A stretch of DNA of 64,000 bases from Xylanibacter caecicola (lineage in GTDB: Bacteria; Bacteroidota; Bacteroidia; Bacteroidales; Bacteroidaceae). Under the pieces are notes generated by a model, which saw only the letters and a list, made by a program, of their open reading frames with translations, did not search any database and was not told where the DNA came from. How positions within the stretch are numbered: the first letter of the stretch is position 1; every line of letters begins with the position of its first letter. The position numbers were made by a program, and so were the translations under genes. Shown piece by piece: positions 26,139 through 34,915 of the stretch. The DNA lies in assembly GCF_013166515.1 (NCBI RefSeq), contig NZ_JABKKJ010000010.1, forward strand, positions 29,083 to 93,082, read 5' to 3'.

Positions 26139-28652
26139 TTAAGTTGTTGATGATTGGGGACTGCGTTTGCTTTCCGCAAGCCGCTTGATAGCCAGTTCAA
26201 GGTTGCCGCCCAGCTTCTCGGCGAGGGCGAACAGTTCCATTTTCTCGCTTTCCTCTGTCGTGAACGTGAAATATTCTTCCAACGAAACTTCCGTGGCATA
26301 TACCGCCGACTGCGTGCCGCCCAGTGAGAAGAAAACTTCCTTGTACTTCCGTCCGGGATGGTTCGCCATGTTGATAGACAATATCTGCGAACGCTCCTTG
26401 TCGGTCAGTCCAAGCAGGTTTTGTATGCTGTCAAACTTGTTGAGATGTTTTCGCTGGTCTAACAAAATCTTGCAGTCCGAGTTATTGATGATACTCTCTT
26501 TCACTATGGGCGAGGAAATAATATCTTCCACTTCCTGCGTTACCACAATCGCTTCCCCGAAATACTTCCTGACGGTTTTGTACAGATATTTTATGTAGTC
26601 CGCCATGTTCGCCGATGCAATCGCTTTCCACGCTTCCTCGATTAGTATTAATTTCCTTATTCCCTTTAACTTGCGCATCTTGTTGATGAACGCTTCCATG
26701 ATGATGATAGTCGTTATCGGGAATAAAATCTTGTGGTCTTTGATGTTATCCAATTCAAAGACAATGAAACGTTTATGCAGCAAATCCAGCTCCTTGTCGG
26801 AGTTCAGCAAATAGTCATACTCGCCACCCTTGTAATAGGGTTCAAGTACGTTCAGGAAGTTGTCTATGTCGAAATCCTTTTCCCTGACGTTCTTCTGTTC
26901 AAGCTGTCGGCGGTAATCATCCCGGACAAACTCGTAGAACGTGTTGAAGCAGGGCGTTACCGACCTGTCGCCCGTGATACGTTCGATATAGGCACTTACC
27001 GCATTGGACAACGCCACTTCTTCCGACCGCTTGGGGGCTTCATCGTCCCGCTTCCACAGGGTGAGTATAAGTGTTTTTATACTCTCTTTCTTTTCGATGT
27101 CAAATACCCCGTCCTCGACATAGAACGGGTTGAACGCTATCGGGTTCTCGTTGGTGTAGGTGAAATAAATCCCGTCCTCGCCGTGCGTGCGGTTGTGGAT
27201 AAGCTGGGACAGTCCCAAGTAGCTGTTACCCGTATCGACCAGCAGCACGTGCGCCCCCTGCTCGTAATACTGGCGCACCATGTGGTTGGTGAAGAAAGAC
27301 TTCCCGCTACCGCTCGGCCCAAGTATGAACTTGTTGCGGTTGGTGGTGATGCCTTTCTTCATGGGCAAATCCGATATGTCGATGTGCAGCGGGCGACCGC
27401 TCACCCTGTCCACCATTTTGATACCGAACGGGGAAAGCGAACTCTTGTAGTTCGTTTCTTCCACGAACAGGCAGAGAGCCTGCCCCAAGAACGTGTAGAA
27501 ACTTTCCTCTGCCGGGAAGTCGGCTTCGTTGCCGGGTATACCCGCCCAAAAGAGCGTGGGCGTGTCGGTGGTGTTGTGGCGTGGCTTGCACTCCATTAGC
27601 GCAAGCTGGCTTCCCACATCGTTGCGTATGCGTTTGAGTTCGTCCCTGTCGTCACTCCATGCCATGACGTTGCAGTGGCAACGCACCGAGACAAGCCCCT
27701 TGCTGTGGGCTTCGTTCAGGTACTCGTCTATCCACTCCTTGTTCACTTGGTTGGCACGGGAGTAGCGGGAGAGCGATTGCATATTCCGGGCGGTCTGCTC
27801 GAAATTCTTCAGGTTTTCGGCGTGGTCGTCTATGAAGATGAACTGGTTATAGACGTGATTACACGACAACAGCACGCCCACAGGGGCGGCGAATGACAGT
27901 CGGCAGTCGCTTCTGTCGGTGGACAGTTTCTCAAATCGGCAGTCCGTCCCGACCTTTCCGGGCAAATCTTCCACGTCCGAGAGCGTGTGCAGGCACAGTA
28001 TATCGTCCCCGATACGCATTTCTTCCGGGTACAGCCCGATGTCTTTCAGGCAAGTAGTGTCGGTTTGCGAGAGCGAGAAGTATTTCTCGATGATGCCCGC
28101 CTTTCCGTCCTGCCCGGTGATTTCCGATGCCGCCAGCCGGGTAAGCGTGACAAACCCGCTGTCGTTCATAATCCTTTCAAACTGCCCGACCGCTTCGATG
28201 AACTTTGCCGCCGCTTCCTTGTCGGCTATCTCCTGCGGGACAATCCTGCCCCGGCAGAGGGTGGAGAAGTCGCTCTGTCGGCGGCTTCTCTCCCTTGTCG
28301 TCTTTGTCAGGAACAGGTAGCAGTAATGGTTCAGGAACGGGCGTTCATTGAAATGCCGTTCAAAGGAGCGGCTTAAAAAACTAAGTTCGTCCCTTTCGGT
28401 GTCGGGCTGGTAGTTCTCCTTGATGAAGAAGTCCTGCTTGTGTACTATGGAGTAGTCGGGCAACACCTTGATTGCCTTGTACCATGCCGAATGTATGGCT
28501 TCGTACTCGGCACTGGTGACGGTGAACAGTTCGGGCAGTTCCACCCTGAAAGCCACCGTTATGTCCGCATCCTTTGAAATGATGCAGCCGTTCTCCACCG
28601 CCAAAAGTGGAAATTTTCGTTCCAGCGTGGTAGCCTTTAATGTATTCCTCAT
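26139..28652 (-). CDS. traG: Conjugation ATPase TraG (VirB4-like)
   Basis: The 837-residue protein has a Walker A motif GPSGSGKS near residue 450, Walker B LILIEEAWK near 670 and downstream VTQEVEDI, the signature of VirB4-class conjugation ATPases. It powers assembly of the transfer channel at the inner membrane. Its ATG overlaps the original TGA of traF in an ATGA arrangement, but a 23.4-kb insertion has separated it from the rest of traF, so it may depend on a different promoter now. Confidence 0.94.
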   Translation of the reverse strand: MRNTLKATTLERKFPLLAVENGCIISKDADITVAFRVELPELFTVTSAEYEAIHSAWYKAIKVLPDYSIVHKQDFFIKENYQPDTERDELSFLSRSFERHFNERPFLNHYCYLFLTKTTRERSRRQSDFSTLCRGRIVPQEIADKEAAAKFIEAVGQFERIMNDSGFVTLTRLAASEITGQDGKAGIIEKYFSLSQTDTTCLKDIGLYPEEMRIGDDILCLHTLSDVEDLPGKVGTDCRFEKLSTDRSDCRLSFAAPVGVLLSCNHVYNQFIFIDDHAENLKNFEQTARNMQSLSRYSRANQVNKEWIDEYLNEAHSKGLVSVRCHCNVMAWSDDRDELKRIRNDVGSQLALMECKPRHNTTDTPTLFWAGIPGNEADFPAEESFYTFLGQALCLFVEETNYKSSLSPFGIKMVDRVSGRPLHIDISDLPMKKGITTNRNKFILGPSGSGKSFFTNHMVRQYYEQGAHVLLVDTGNSYLGLSQLIHNRTHGEDGIYFTYTNENPIAFNPFYVEDGVFDIEKKESIKTLILTLWKRDDEAPKRSEEVALSNAVSAYIERITGDRSVTPCFNTFYEFVRDDYRRQLEQKNVREKDFDIDNFLNVLEPYYKGGEYDYLLNSDKELDLLHKRFIVFELDNIKDHKILFPITTIIIMEAFINKMRKLKGIRKLILIEEAWKAIASANMADYIKYLYKTVRKYFGEAIVVTQEVEDIISSPIVKESIINNSDCKILLDQRKHLNKFDSIQNLLGLTDKERSQILSINMANHPGRKYKEVFFSLGGTQSAVYATEVSLEEYFTFTTEESEKMELFALAEKLGGNLELAIKRLAESKRSPQSSTT

Positions 28653-28723
28653 GTTCTTTCTTCCTTTCTTCTTTTGTAGTTGAACAGCCGGGGTATCGCC
28701 TTTCGGCTGATAATGAAGCGTGG
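28649..28723 (-). pseudogene. Detached 3' end of traF
   Basis: Read in the traF frame from the CCACGCTT core, the minus strand here encodes FIISRKAIPRLF followed by ten mostly charged residues and TGA at 28651-28649. This is the natural C-terminus of TraF, cut off by the nested element: the traF body at 52056-52400 ends its native sequence at KRHPR. The stop overlaps the traG start (ATGA). This region is therefore no longer translated as part of TraF. Confidence 0.85.
28716..28723. repeat. Nested-element attachment core, traG side
   Basis: AAGCGTGG (CCACGCTT on the minus strand) is one of two identical 8-bp copies; the other is at 52132-52139. Joining the sequences outside them restores an intact traF frame. 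Confidence 0.85.
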
Positions 28724-28789
28724 AACTGCAATATATGTTTTAAAAAGAGGAAAAAGAAGTAAGAATTGAAAAGAAAAGCATAACAAAAG

Positions 28790-28797
28790 CAAATATA
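28790..28797 (-). promoter_or_regulatory. Candidate outward promoter towards traG
   Basis: On the minus strand this reads TATATTTG, a perfect -7 element pointing out of the nested element to traG, 138 nt away. No good -33 match is seen. If active it could replace the lost upstream promoter of the tra operon. Confidence 0.35.
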
Positions 28798-28884
28798 ACC
28801 ACTAATTTACAGCGCTTTATGTGGTATCAATTTCGGGATTGACTTCTTAATTTGTTTTAATCCGTTTCAAGTTTCTTCGGGATA

Positions 28885-28901
28885 TATGGGAACATATACG
28901 G
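28885..28901. repeat. Subterminal arm-type motif, left end of nested element
   Basis: TATGGGAACATATACGG here matches TATGGGAACTATACGG at 52048-52063 near the other end with one base inserted. Matching subterminal motifs on a tyrosine-recombinase element suggest recombinase or excisionase binding sites. Confidence 0.55.
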
Positions 28902-28909
28902 GAATTTAT

Positions 28910-28917
28910 ATACCTTT
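28910..28917 (+). promoter_or_regulatory. Candidate -7 element for the tandem recombinases
   Basis: TACCTTTG lies 28 nt before the first recombinase start codon and only 9 nt after the subterminal motif at 28885-28901, so recombinase binding there could autoregulate expression. Confidence 0.5.
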
Positions 28918-28944
28918 GCGATGTAAACCAAAAACGCATTGCCG

Positions 28945-30243
28945 ATGAAAGTTTCCGTCTATCTGAAAAAGTGTTCCTCTACGACCTCGAACATCTGTTT
29001 CCGTGTCCGTGAGAAGAATGTTGATATAAAGGTGGTTTCGCCTCTTACAGTCCATGACAAGTACTGGGATGCAGATACCCTAAGTTATAAACGCACGACA
29101 GCCGTACCTGCCACCGACCAGAAACGCCTGCCCGAACAGATTGCCGCCATTATCGAGAAAGTGGAGAAGACCTTTTCGGACAAGGCGGACAGCAAATGGC
29201 TGAAGCAGGTTATCGAAGATGTGCTGTATCCTGCCCGTGCCTTCGAACGCAACCATCCGAACCTGCTCTACCGTGTTCATGAATATCTGGAGAAGTACGA
29301 AGGGGCTGATAGAACCAAAGAGCATATCATACGTTTCGAGCGCAAGATGTCCCGCTATCACGACTACCAACGTGAAATACTGGGCAATCGTGACTTCACG
29401 CTCTTTGTGGAGACTGTCACACTGGAACAGATGAACGGTTTCCGGGATTATGTCGCGAATGAGTACCTGCTGCGTCTGGAGCATCCTGAGTTCTATGTTC
29501 CCCGTATGCTTATCAACCACAAACCCAAGCCGCTTTCCAACACGACCGTCATCAACATCATGAACTTCTTCTGTACATTCCTGCACTGGTGCAAGAGGAT
29601 GAAGTATTCCGACAACGAGGTGTATGCACTTTACGGCTGCAAGGAACCGACATACGGGGACCCGTTCTACCTTACTTCGGAGGAAAGGAATGTCCTGTAC
29701 GATGCGGATTTGAGTGACAATCCTAAACTGGCGGTCATCCGGGATATATTCGTGTTCCACTGCTATATCGGCTGTCGCGTCGGAGACCTTTACCGGCTGA
29801 CAAGGGAAAACATCAAGGACGGCTTTCTGGAATATATGCCACAGAAAACGAAAAAGTGTCAGGCAAAGACAGTCAGAGTCCCCTTGCACGAAAAGGCCTT
29901 GAAGATACTGGAACGCTATGATGTAAACGCGGACAGGCTGTTTCCTTTCAAGCCCATACATACCTATAATCTTGGCATACGAGAACTTTTGAAGTATTGT
30001 GGCATTGACCGTATGGTCACCATCCTTGACACGCACGGCTATAATACCGTACAAAAACCATTGTATGAAATCGCCAGCAGCCATACGGCACGCAAGACCT
30101 TTGTAGGCAACCTGTACAAACAGGTCCCCGATCCGAATCTGATCGCTTCCCTGTCGGGACACGTGGAAGGAAGCCGGGCGTTCAGGCGATACCGCACCAT
30201 AGACGATGACATGAAGCGGAAACTGGTAGAAATGATAAACTAA
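28945..30243 (+). CDS. Tyrosine recombinase 1 of the nested element
   Basis: The 432-residue recombinase (from MKVSVYLKKCS at 28945) has an arm-binding N-terminus, a SAM-like domain and a catalytic domain with Arg in HCYIGCRVGDLYRLT, HTARKTF, SGHVEGSRAF and the Tyr in FRRYRTIDDD. All key residues of the R-H-R-H-Y set appear present. It is followed after 13 nt by a clearly related second recombinase, and the two probably act together at the CCACGCTT core. No RNA or protein signal other than a Bacteroidota promoter box upstream was seen. Confidence 0.9.
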   Translation: MKVSVYLKKCSSTTSNICFRVREKNVDIKVVSPLTVHDKYWDADTLSYKRTTAVPATDQKRLPEQIAAIIEKVEKTFSDKADSKWLKQVIEDVLYPARAFERNHPNLLYRVHEYLEKYEGADRTKEHIIRFERKMSRYHDYQREILGNRDFTLFVETVTLEQMNGFRDYVANEYLLRLEHPEFYVPRMLINHKPKPLSNTTVINIMNFFCTFLHWCKRMKYSDNEVYALYGCKEPTYGDPFYLTSEERNVLYDADLSDNPKLAVIRDIFVFHCYIGCRVGDLYRLTRENIKDGFLEYMPQKTKKCQAKTVRVPLHEKALKILERYDVNADRLFPFKPIHTYNLGIRELLKYCGIDRMVTILDTHGYNTVQKPLYEIASSHTARKTFVGNLYKQVPDPNLIASLSGHVEGSRAFRRYRTIDDDMKRKLVEMIN

Positions 30244-30256
30244 GGAGGAAATATAT

Positions 30257-31588
30257 ATGAAAGTAACGGCATTCATCAGAAAGACATCGGCCAAGAACAA
30301 TGTGACGGATCTGGCACGTGTCTATTTCCGTGTCCGGGATATTGGCGGAGTCGATATAAAAGCGGCAAGCGAGCTTTCCATCAGCCCCAATCACTGGAGC
30401 GCGGAGAAACAGGGTTACAAGCCACGTGTGGCTCTGGTATCGGAAGAGAAGCGGATGAACTTTGACAGGGACATCCAGCAAATCACCCACCTTATCACAA
30501 AGGAGTACCACCGTGGTGTGGACGGGAACTGGCTGAAAAGACTGATAGAGGAATACCACCATCCCGACATCAACGCAAGGGGCGGCAACAAAGCCGAAGA
30601 ATACCATCTCGTCTATCAGATCAGACGGTATATCGCAGAAAACACTTTGGCGGACGACAGCTACAAGCACCATCTTGGCAATATAGACAAGATAAGCCGT
30701 TACGAGCGTTTCCAGCATGAAGTACTGCACCGTAGAGGCTTTAAGTTGTGTATTGACACGATTACCGCCGATGATTTGCGGGAGTTCAAGAGCTGGCTAC
30801 AGGAGGAACATAATCTTGCCGGACAATATCCATTGTTCTATAAGGATGTGGAAAAGCAGAAATACGAGCAAATCCGCTCCGAGAACAGCATTACAGGCTA
30901 TTTTTACCGGATAAGGACGGTTGTCAAGTGGTGCATCAAGCGCGGGCTGACAAGAAACAATCCGTTTGACCAGTACCAGATAGCCCAACCTATGTACGGC
31001 GACCCGTTTTATCTGACCCTCGAAGAGAGGGACAGGGTTTACTATGCCGACCTGAGCGGTCTGGGGGCCACCCATCCGGTCTATCGGGACATATTCATGT
31101 TCCAGTGCCTGATCGGTTGCCGCGTCAGCGACCTGAACAGACTGACCAAAGCCAATGTCGTGGACGGATGTGTGGAATATATTCCACAGAAGACCAAAAT
31201 GGAACACACCAATACAGTCAGAGTTCCGCTCAACCAAAAGGCTTTGGACATACTGGAGAGATATAAGGACTTGGAAGACGCATTACTTCCCCGGTTCTCT
31301 CATTTCGGTTACAACAAGAAGATAAAGGAGATTCTCAAATATGTGGGCATAGACCGCATGGTGAGAGTCCTCGACTCGAAAACACGCGAGGATGTGGCAC
31401 GGCCTCTATACGAGGTGGCAACCACCCATACGGCACGAAAGACTTTTATAGGCAACTTATATAAGCAGGTCAAAGACCCGAACCTGATCGCCTCCATGTC
31501 GGGGCATTCGGAAGGCAGCCGGGCTTTTGTACGATACCGCAAGATTGATGACGATATGAAAAAGGAACTGGTAAACCTATTGGATTGA
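30257..31588 (+). CDS. Tyrosine recombinase 2 of the nested element
   Basis: The 443-residue protein is a paralogue of the preceding gene: the same YGDPFYLT-ER segment, CLIGCRVSDLNRLT with the catalytic Arg, TTHTARKTFIGNLYKQV, MSGHSEGSRAFVRYR with His and Tyr. It starts 13 nt after its neighbour, preceded by AAGGAGG, an unusually good Shine-Dalgarno sequence for this phylum. Tandem full-length recombinases suggest a heteromeric or strand-specialised integrase. Confidence 0.9.
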   Translation: MKVTAFIRKTSAKNNVTDLARVYFRVRDIGGVDIKAASELSISPNHWSAEKQGYKPRVALVSEEKRMNFDRDIQQITHLITKEYHRGVDGNWLKRLIEEYHHPDINARGGNKAEEYHLVYQIRRYIAENTLADDSYKHHLGNIDKISRYERFQHEVLHRRGFKLCIDTITADDLREFKSWLQEEHNLAGQYPLFYKDVEKQKYEQIRSENSITGYFYRIRTVVKWCIKRGLTRNNPFDQYQIAQPMYGDPFYLTLEERDRVYYADLSGLGATHPVYRDIFMFQCLIGCRVSDLNRLTKANVVDGCVEYIPQKTKMEHTNTVRVPLNQKALDILERYKDLEDALLPRFSHFGYNKKIKEILKYVGIDRMVRVLDSKTREDVARPLYEVATTHTARKTFIGNLYKQVKDPNLIASMSGHSEGSRAFVRYRKIDDDMKKELVNLLD

Positions 31589-31643
31589 CCGTTTCCCTCT
31601 TTTCTAATATCCCCTTTTATACTTGCCAATAATATAATACACT

Positions 31644-32792
31644 ATGAATATGGATGAACGAAAATTGACATACGACCAGTTCAAGGCGGATATCCTTCAT
31701 TGGAAGAACACGCACAGAGAGGAATACAACCGTTTCGCGCGACTGATGACAAACGGGGACGAGAGGCAGTACCTTGACATCTGTAAGGCCATATTCAGAC
31801 AACTGCCCAGAATCAAGACTGAATGGGAGTTATGTTGGGATGATGACAGTAAGGGGAATTTTGAGAATATAGACCTCATGTTCAAAGAGGATGCAGTACC
31901 CAAGCGAATAGTGGAGTTATACCATGAACAGAGGGAGGAGAGTAATCCTTTGCATGATACAGCTCCGGCCACATTATGGGACAGGATAAAATCCATTTTC
32001 AGCAGCAAGCCCGAAGAACCGCGCATTATCCTTTCAGCACCTCTTGTGTTGAGTTGGCTGTACTACGGAAAGAGTTTCGAGGCGATGGTCAGCATGGTCA
32101 GCAAACAGGCAGGGAGTCCGGAAGCAGACGAAGCGGACAGACAAAGCTGTTCTTTTGTTACCCGACAAATCATTAGCGTATCCATCAAAAGTGGTTTCCG
32201 TACCCGTGCCGACTGGGACGAATACTTCGCCATGAACGAAGCCATTAAAGAAAATCGCATCGGTGAATGGGCGTTGCAATCCGCAACAGCCGAAATGGAA
32301 TCCGATACAGACAGGAACGTTGGTGGCGCGGAATCAACAGATTCCGGCATTGATGCAGTATCAAAGATACAGCGTACAGCCGGAAAGAAAAAGATACAGG
32401 AACGACCTCTTATAGATTATCTTAATTGCAAGAACAAAACGGAGGTCCTACAATGTCTCCGCAGTTTTGTTTCCATTAACAGGAGTGCCGTCCATCAGGC
32501 ATTGCCGTACTATGTACTGAAAGAATTGCGACTGGTGGACGGTATGCATACCGCCAAAGAATACAGCGTTGGATTGACCCTGCAATTTCCGGATTTGCCG
32601 TCTTTGAAGAGCGAAAGTGCCATACGACAGGCCGTCGGATCCCTGAAAACGGCAAGGCACATAATCAAGGACGGGAAAGACCAGTCCGCACTACTTATAG
32701 AAAGTGACGAAAACCGGGAACTATTCCGGACATTGACAGAGGAAATCAGTGGCATTATCAGAACAGATGAAGAAACAGATATTGCAGAATAA
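31644..32792 (+). CDS. DUF6043 family protein
   Basis: The 382-residue soluble protein begins MNMDERKLTYDQFKADILHWK and continues with mainly helical sequence; the pattern matches what I recall as DUF6043, a family found next to integrases on Bacteroides mobilizable elements. Residues 215-255 form a low-complexity linker, and the C-terminal 120 residues resemble a second helical domain. There are no catalytic motifs I can identify. It lies 55 nt after recombinase 2 and may be co-transcribed with it. Confidence 0.7.
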   Translation: MNMDERKLTYDQFKADILHWKNTHREEYNRFARLMTNGDERQYLDICKAIFRQLPRIKTEWELCWDDDSKGNFENIDLMFKEDAVPKRIVELYHEQREESNPLHDTAPATLWDRIKSIFSSKPEEPRIILSAPLVLSWLYYGKSFEAMVSMVSKQAGSPEADEADRQSCSFVTRQIISVSIKSGFRTRADWDEYFAMNEAIKENRIGEWALQSATAEMESDTDRNVGGAESTDSGIDAVSKIQRTAGKKKIQERPLIDYLNCKNKTEVLQCLRSFVSINRSAVHQALPYYVLKELRLVDGMHTAKEYSVGLTLQFPDLPSLKSESAIRQAVGSLKTARHIIKDGKDQSALLIESDENRELFRTLTEEISGIIRTDEETDIAE

Positions 32793-32824
32793 GGTAAAAT
32801 AAGGCTGTTTTATATTGTCATGCA

Positions 32825-32852
32825 GTCTTAAATTGTCATGACGATTTAAGAC
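32825..32852. promoter_or_regulatory. 9-bp inverted repeat, operator or terminator
   Basis: GTCTTAAAT (32825-32833) and ATTTAAGAC (32844-32852) are perfect complements, interleaved with a duplicated TTGTCATG. It lies between the DUF6043 gene and the promoter of the HTH gene. It may be a regulator-binding site. Confidence 0.5.
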
Positions 32853-32887
32853 AAAGTATTATATATCAATTAGTTTTAATTCATACA

Positions 32888-32928
32888 TACTTTTGCACCG
32901 TCAATCCTTTCCCCGAAGGTTGGCGGTG
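32888..32928 (+). promoter_or_regulatory. Promoter -7 box and strong leader hairpin before the HTH gene
   Basis: TACTTTTG at 32888-32895 is a -7 element. Immediately downstream, CACCGTCAA/TTGGCGGTG (32896-32904 with 32920-32928, one wobble pair) and CCTT/AAGG form a stem-loop at or very near the predicted 5' end of the mRNA, followed by a pyrimidine-rich CTTCTCTTTT. It resembles an attenuator or a stabilising leader. Confidence 0.5.
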
Positions 32929-33008
32929 CTTCTCTTTTACAAGCCATCGGGAGTGAGGCATCAGGGAACTTTTACAGATGGTCGTGATAAATTTCAAAAC
33001 TGACATTT

Positions 33009-33362
33009 ATGATTACCATAGAAACTCTGGTCGAACAGGGAGCTAATGTAAAACTGGAAATTACTCCCTCGGACCTCAAGATGTTTGCCGAATCCATCGT
33101 ACAGCGTACCATCCTGGCACAGCAGGAAGAGCAGAAGGCAGTAATGCAGCGTGAAGCGGAAGAAGTCTATCTCAACACGAAGCAAGTCCGGGAACTGCTG
33201 GACGTATGCGAAGGCACGCTCAACCTGTGGGCGAAGCGCGGCTACCTCGTGCCTGTCAAGGTAGGCAACAAGAACATGTATGCCAAGTCCGATGTACGCC
33301 GCGTGCAGACAGGGGGCAAGTCCGAAAGTGTAACATCCTATTGCAAGAGGAAAAATGGCTGA
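33009..33362 (+). CDS. Helix-turn-helix (excisionase-like) DNA-binding protein
   Basis: The 117-residue protein has a MerR/Xis-type winged helix at residues 55-100 (VYLNTKQVRELLDVCEGTLNLWAKRGYLVPVKVGNKNMYAKSDV in sense, shown here only by its ends VYLNTKQV and MYAKSDV). Such proteins on Bacteroides mobilizable elements act as excisionases or regulators. Its last 8 nt overlap the start of the DUF3987 gene, so the two are translationally coupled. Confidence 0.85.
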   Translation: MITIETLVEQGANVKLEITPSDLKMFAESIVQRTILAQQEEQKAVMQREAEEVYLNTKQVRELLDVCEGTLNLWAKRGYLVPVKVGNKNMYAKSDVRRVQTGGKSESVTSYCKRKNG

Positions 33363-34782
33363 CATGAAAAACAGCCGGCTTGAACTGTGCAACCGAATCC
33401 GCATGGAGGCGGAGCATACCGAAGACACAGGTTTTCCTTTGGACGCATTCCCTCAGGCCGTACAGTCCGTTATACTTGACATGACCAAATACGAGAACTA
33501 CATGATTGAGTTCATTGCGACGTCCATGCTGTCGGCAGCATCGACAGCCTTGGGCGGTACTTACCGTATCCGCATCAAAAGCGACTGGCAGAGTAACAGC
33601 GCACTGTACATCATTCTGGTGGGCCGTCCCGGACTAGGCAAGACCCCACCGCTAGAAGCCGCATACCGTCCAATCCGTAAACATGACTATGCCCTTTTCA
33701 AGGCGTATGAGGCAGAAGTGGAAGCATGGAAAGCGGCAGGAGAAAACGGAAAGAAACCTGTTCTTCACCGTACTATCGTATCCGACTTCACACCCGAATC
33801 GCTTCTACAGACACATAACAGCAATCCTCGAAGCGTTGCCATTTTGGTGGATGAGATCATGGGCATGTTCAATTCCGCCAACCGCTACACGAACGGGCAG
33901 CTCATAGAGCAATTGCTGACCGCATGGAGTGGCGGAGCCTTGGATGTAATAAGGGTAAGCAATTCCACTCCTGTACATATAGAACGCCCGTGCATCAACA
34001 TCATCGGAACTGCACAGACCAAACGTATTCACGAACTTCTCAAAAAAGGATTCGAGGAAAACGGACTGCTTGACCGTATCCTGTTCGTGCTTCCCAAATC
34101 CAGGGAAGTATCAAAATGGACAAACCGGGATGATGACGGAGAAAAGACCTCTTTGGCTGCAAAACGTTGGGAAAAGATACTGGACAAGGTGCTTGCTTTG
34201 GATTATGATACAGAAACGGAAGGAGACGGAATGGAAGAACACGCTGCCCATGTGCTTTCCATGAACAGTGAAGCCAAAGAGTATTTCTTCTCCTGGTGGA
34301 ACGAAAAAGTGGAACGTATCAATCGGATAGAGGATGATGCCGACGTTGATAGCCGGGAGATGAAACATCCGTCTCATGTGGCACGGTTGGCTCTGATTAT
34401 CCAAGTCCTGCGGTATGCTTCCGATGAAAGCCACCTGCAGTTTGTGGATCCGGTGTCGGTGAAAGCCGCTATCCGGCTGAATGACTATTTCGAGGATTCA
34501 TACATACGCATCCGTTCCTTCGTGGCAGACAATACCTGTGAAGAGCCTCCCAAAGTATTGTTGTCGTTGTTACCCGATACCTTCGATACGAAAACGGCCA
34601 TAGCGGTCGGTAAGGAACTGCAGAACATCAGCAAGCGCACGGTGATGAACTATCTCAGGGAGTTGTGTCACAGCAGGCTCTTGAAAAAGTCCAAAGCCGG
34701 GCATTACGAGAAAATGGTGTATGAATCCGGTAAATATTCCATAAACGAAAATGAACCATCAACCCAAAACTGCAATGAATGA
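33355..34782 (+). CDS. DUF3987 family P-loop protein
   Basis: The 475-residue protein has a Walker A motif in GRPGLGKTPPLE around residue 90 and a hydrophobic-acidic strand, AILVDEIMGMF, near 165 that is a good Walker B. A winged-helix-like tail follows residue 400. The family (DUF3987, YfjI-like) is found in replication modules of phages and mobile elements together with primase-like proteins. Here it precedes a zinc-finger/TOPRIM-like DUF6371 gene, so the pair could form a primase-helicase-like replication module. Confidence 0.82.
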   Translation: MADMKNSRLELCNRIRMEAEHTEDTGFPLDAFPQAVQSVILDMTKYENYMIEFIATSMLSAASTALGGTYRIRIKSDWQSNSALYIILVGRPGLGKTPPLEAAYRPIRKHDYALFKAYEAEVEAWKAAGENGKKPVLHRTIVSDFTPESLLQTHNSNPRSVAILVDEIMGMFNSANRYTNGQLIEQLLTAWSGGALDVIRVSNSTPVHIERPCINIIGTAQTKRIHELLKKGFEENGLLDRILFVLPKSREVSKWTNRDDDGEKTSLAAKRWEKILDKVLALDYDTETEGDGMEEHAAHVLSMNSEAKEYFFSWWNEKVERINRIEDDADVDSREMKHPSHVARLALIIQVLRYASDESHLQFVDPVSVKAAIRLNDYFEDSYIRIRSFVADNTCEEPPKVLLSLLPDTFDTKTAIAVGKELQNISKRTVMNYLRELCHSRLLKKSKAGHYEKMVYESGKYSINENEPSTQNCNE

Positions 34783-34895
34783 CCCCGCGTTGCAGCTTGC
34801 AGTTTCTTCAGTCTTGCAGTTGGGGGCTCTGAAAACGATGTTTTCCTGCAAAGCTGCAAGGACTGCAGACTGCAAATGGTCTTTCGGATTTGCAG
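34770..34895. repeat. Cluster of TTGCAG/CTGCAA motifs between DUF3987 and DUF6371
   Basis: At least nine copies of TTGCAG, CTGCAA or CTGCAG occur in both orientations in about 125 bp, for example at 34790, 34797, 34814, 34846, 34854 and 34870. The spacing is irregular. They lie within a replication-type gene pair and may be initiator binding sites or an origin. Confidence 0.5.
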
Positions 34896-34915
34896 TAATC
34901 AAAAACGAAAGCATT

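Noticed and set aside
28885..28917. Second int-proximal tRNA or attachment gene at the left end of the nested element
   Set aside because: No tRNA-like structure; the 8-bp core in traF already explains the insertion.
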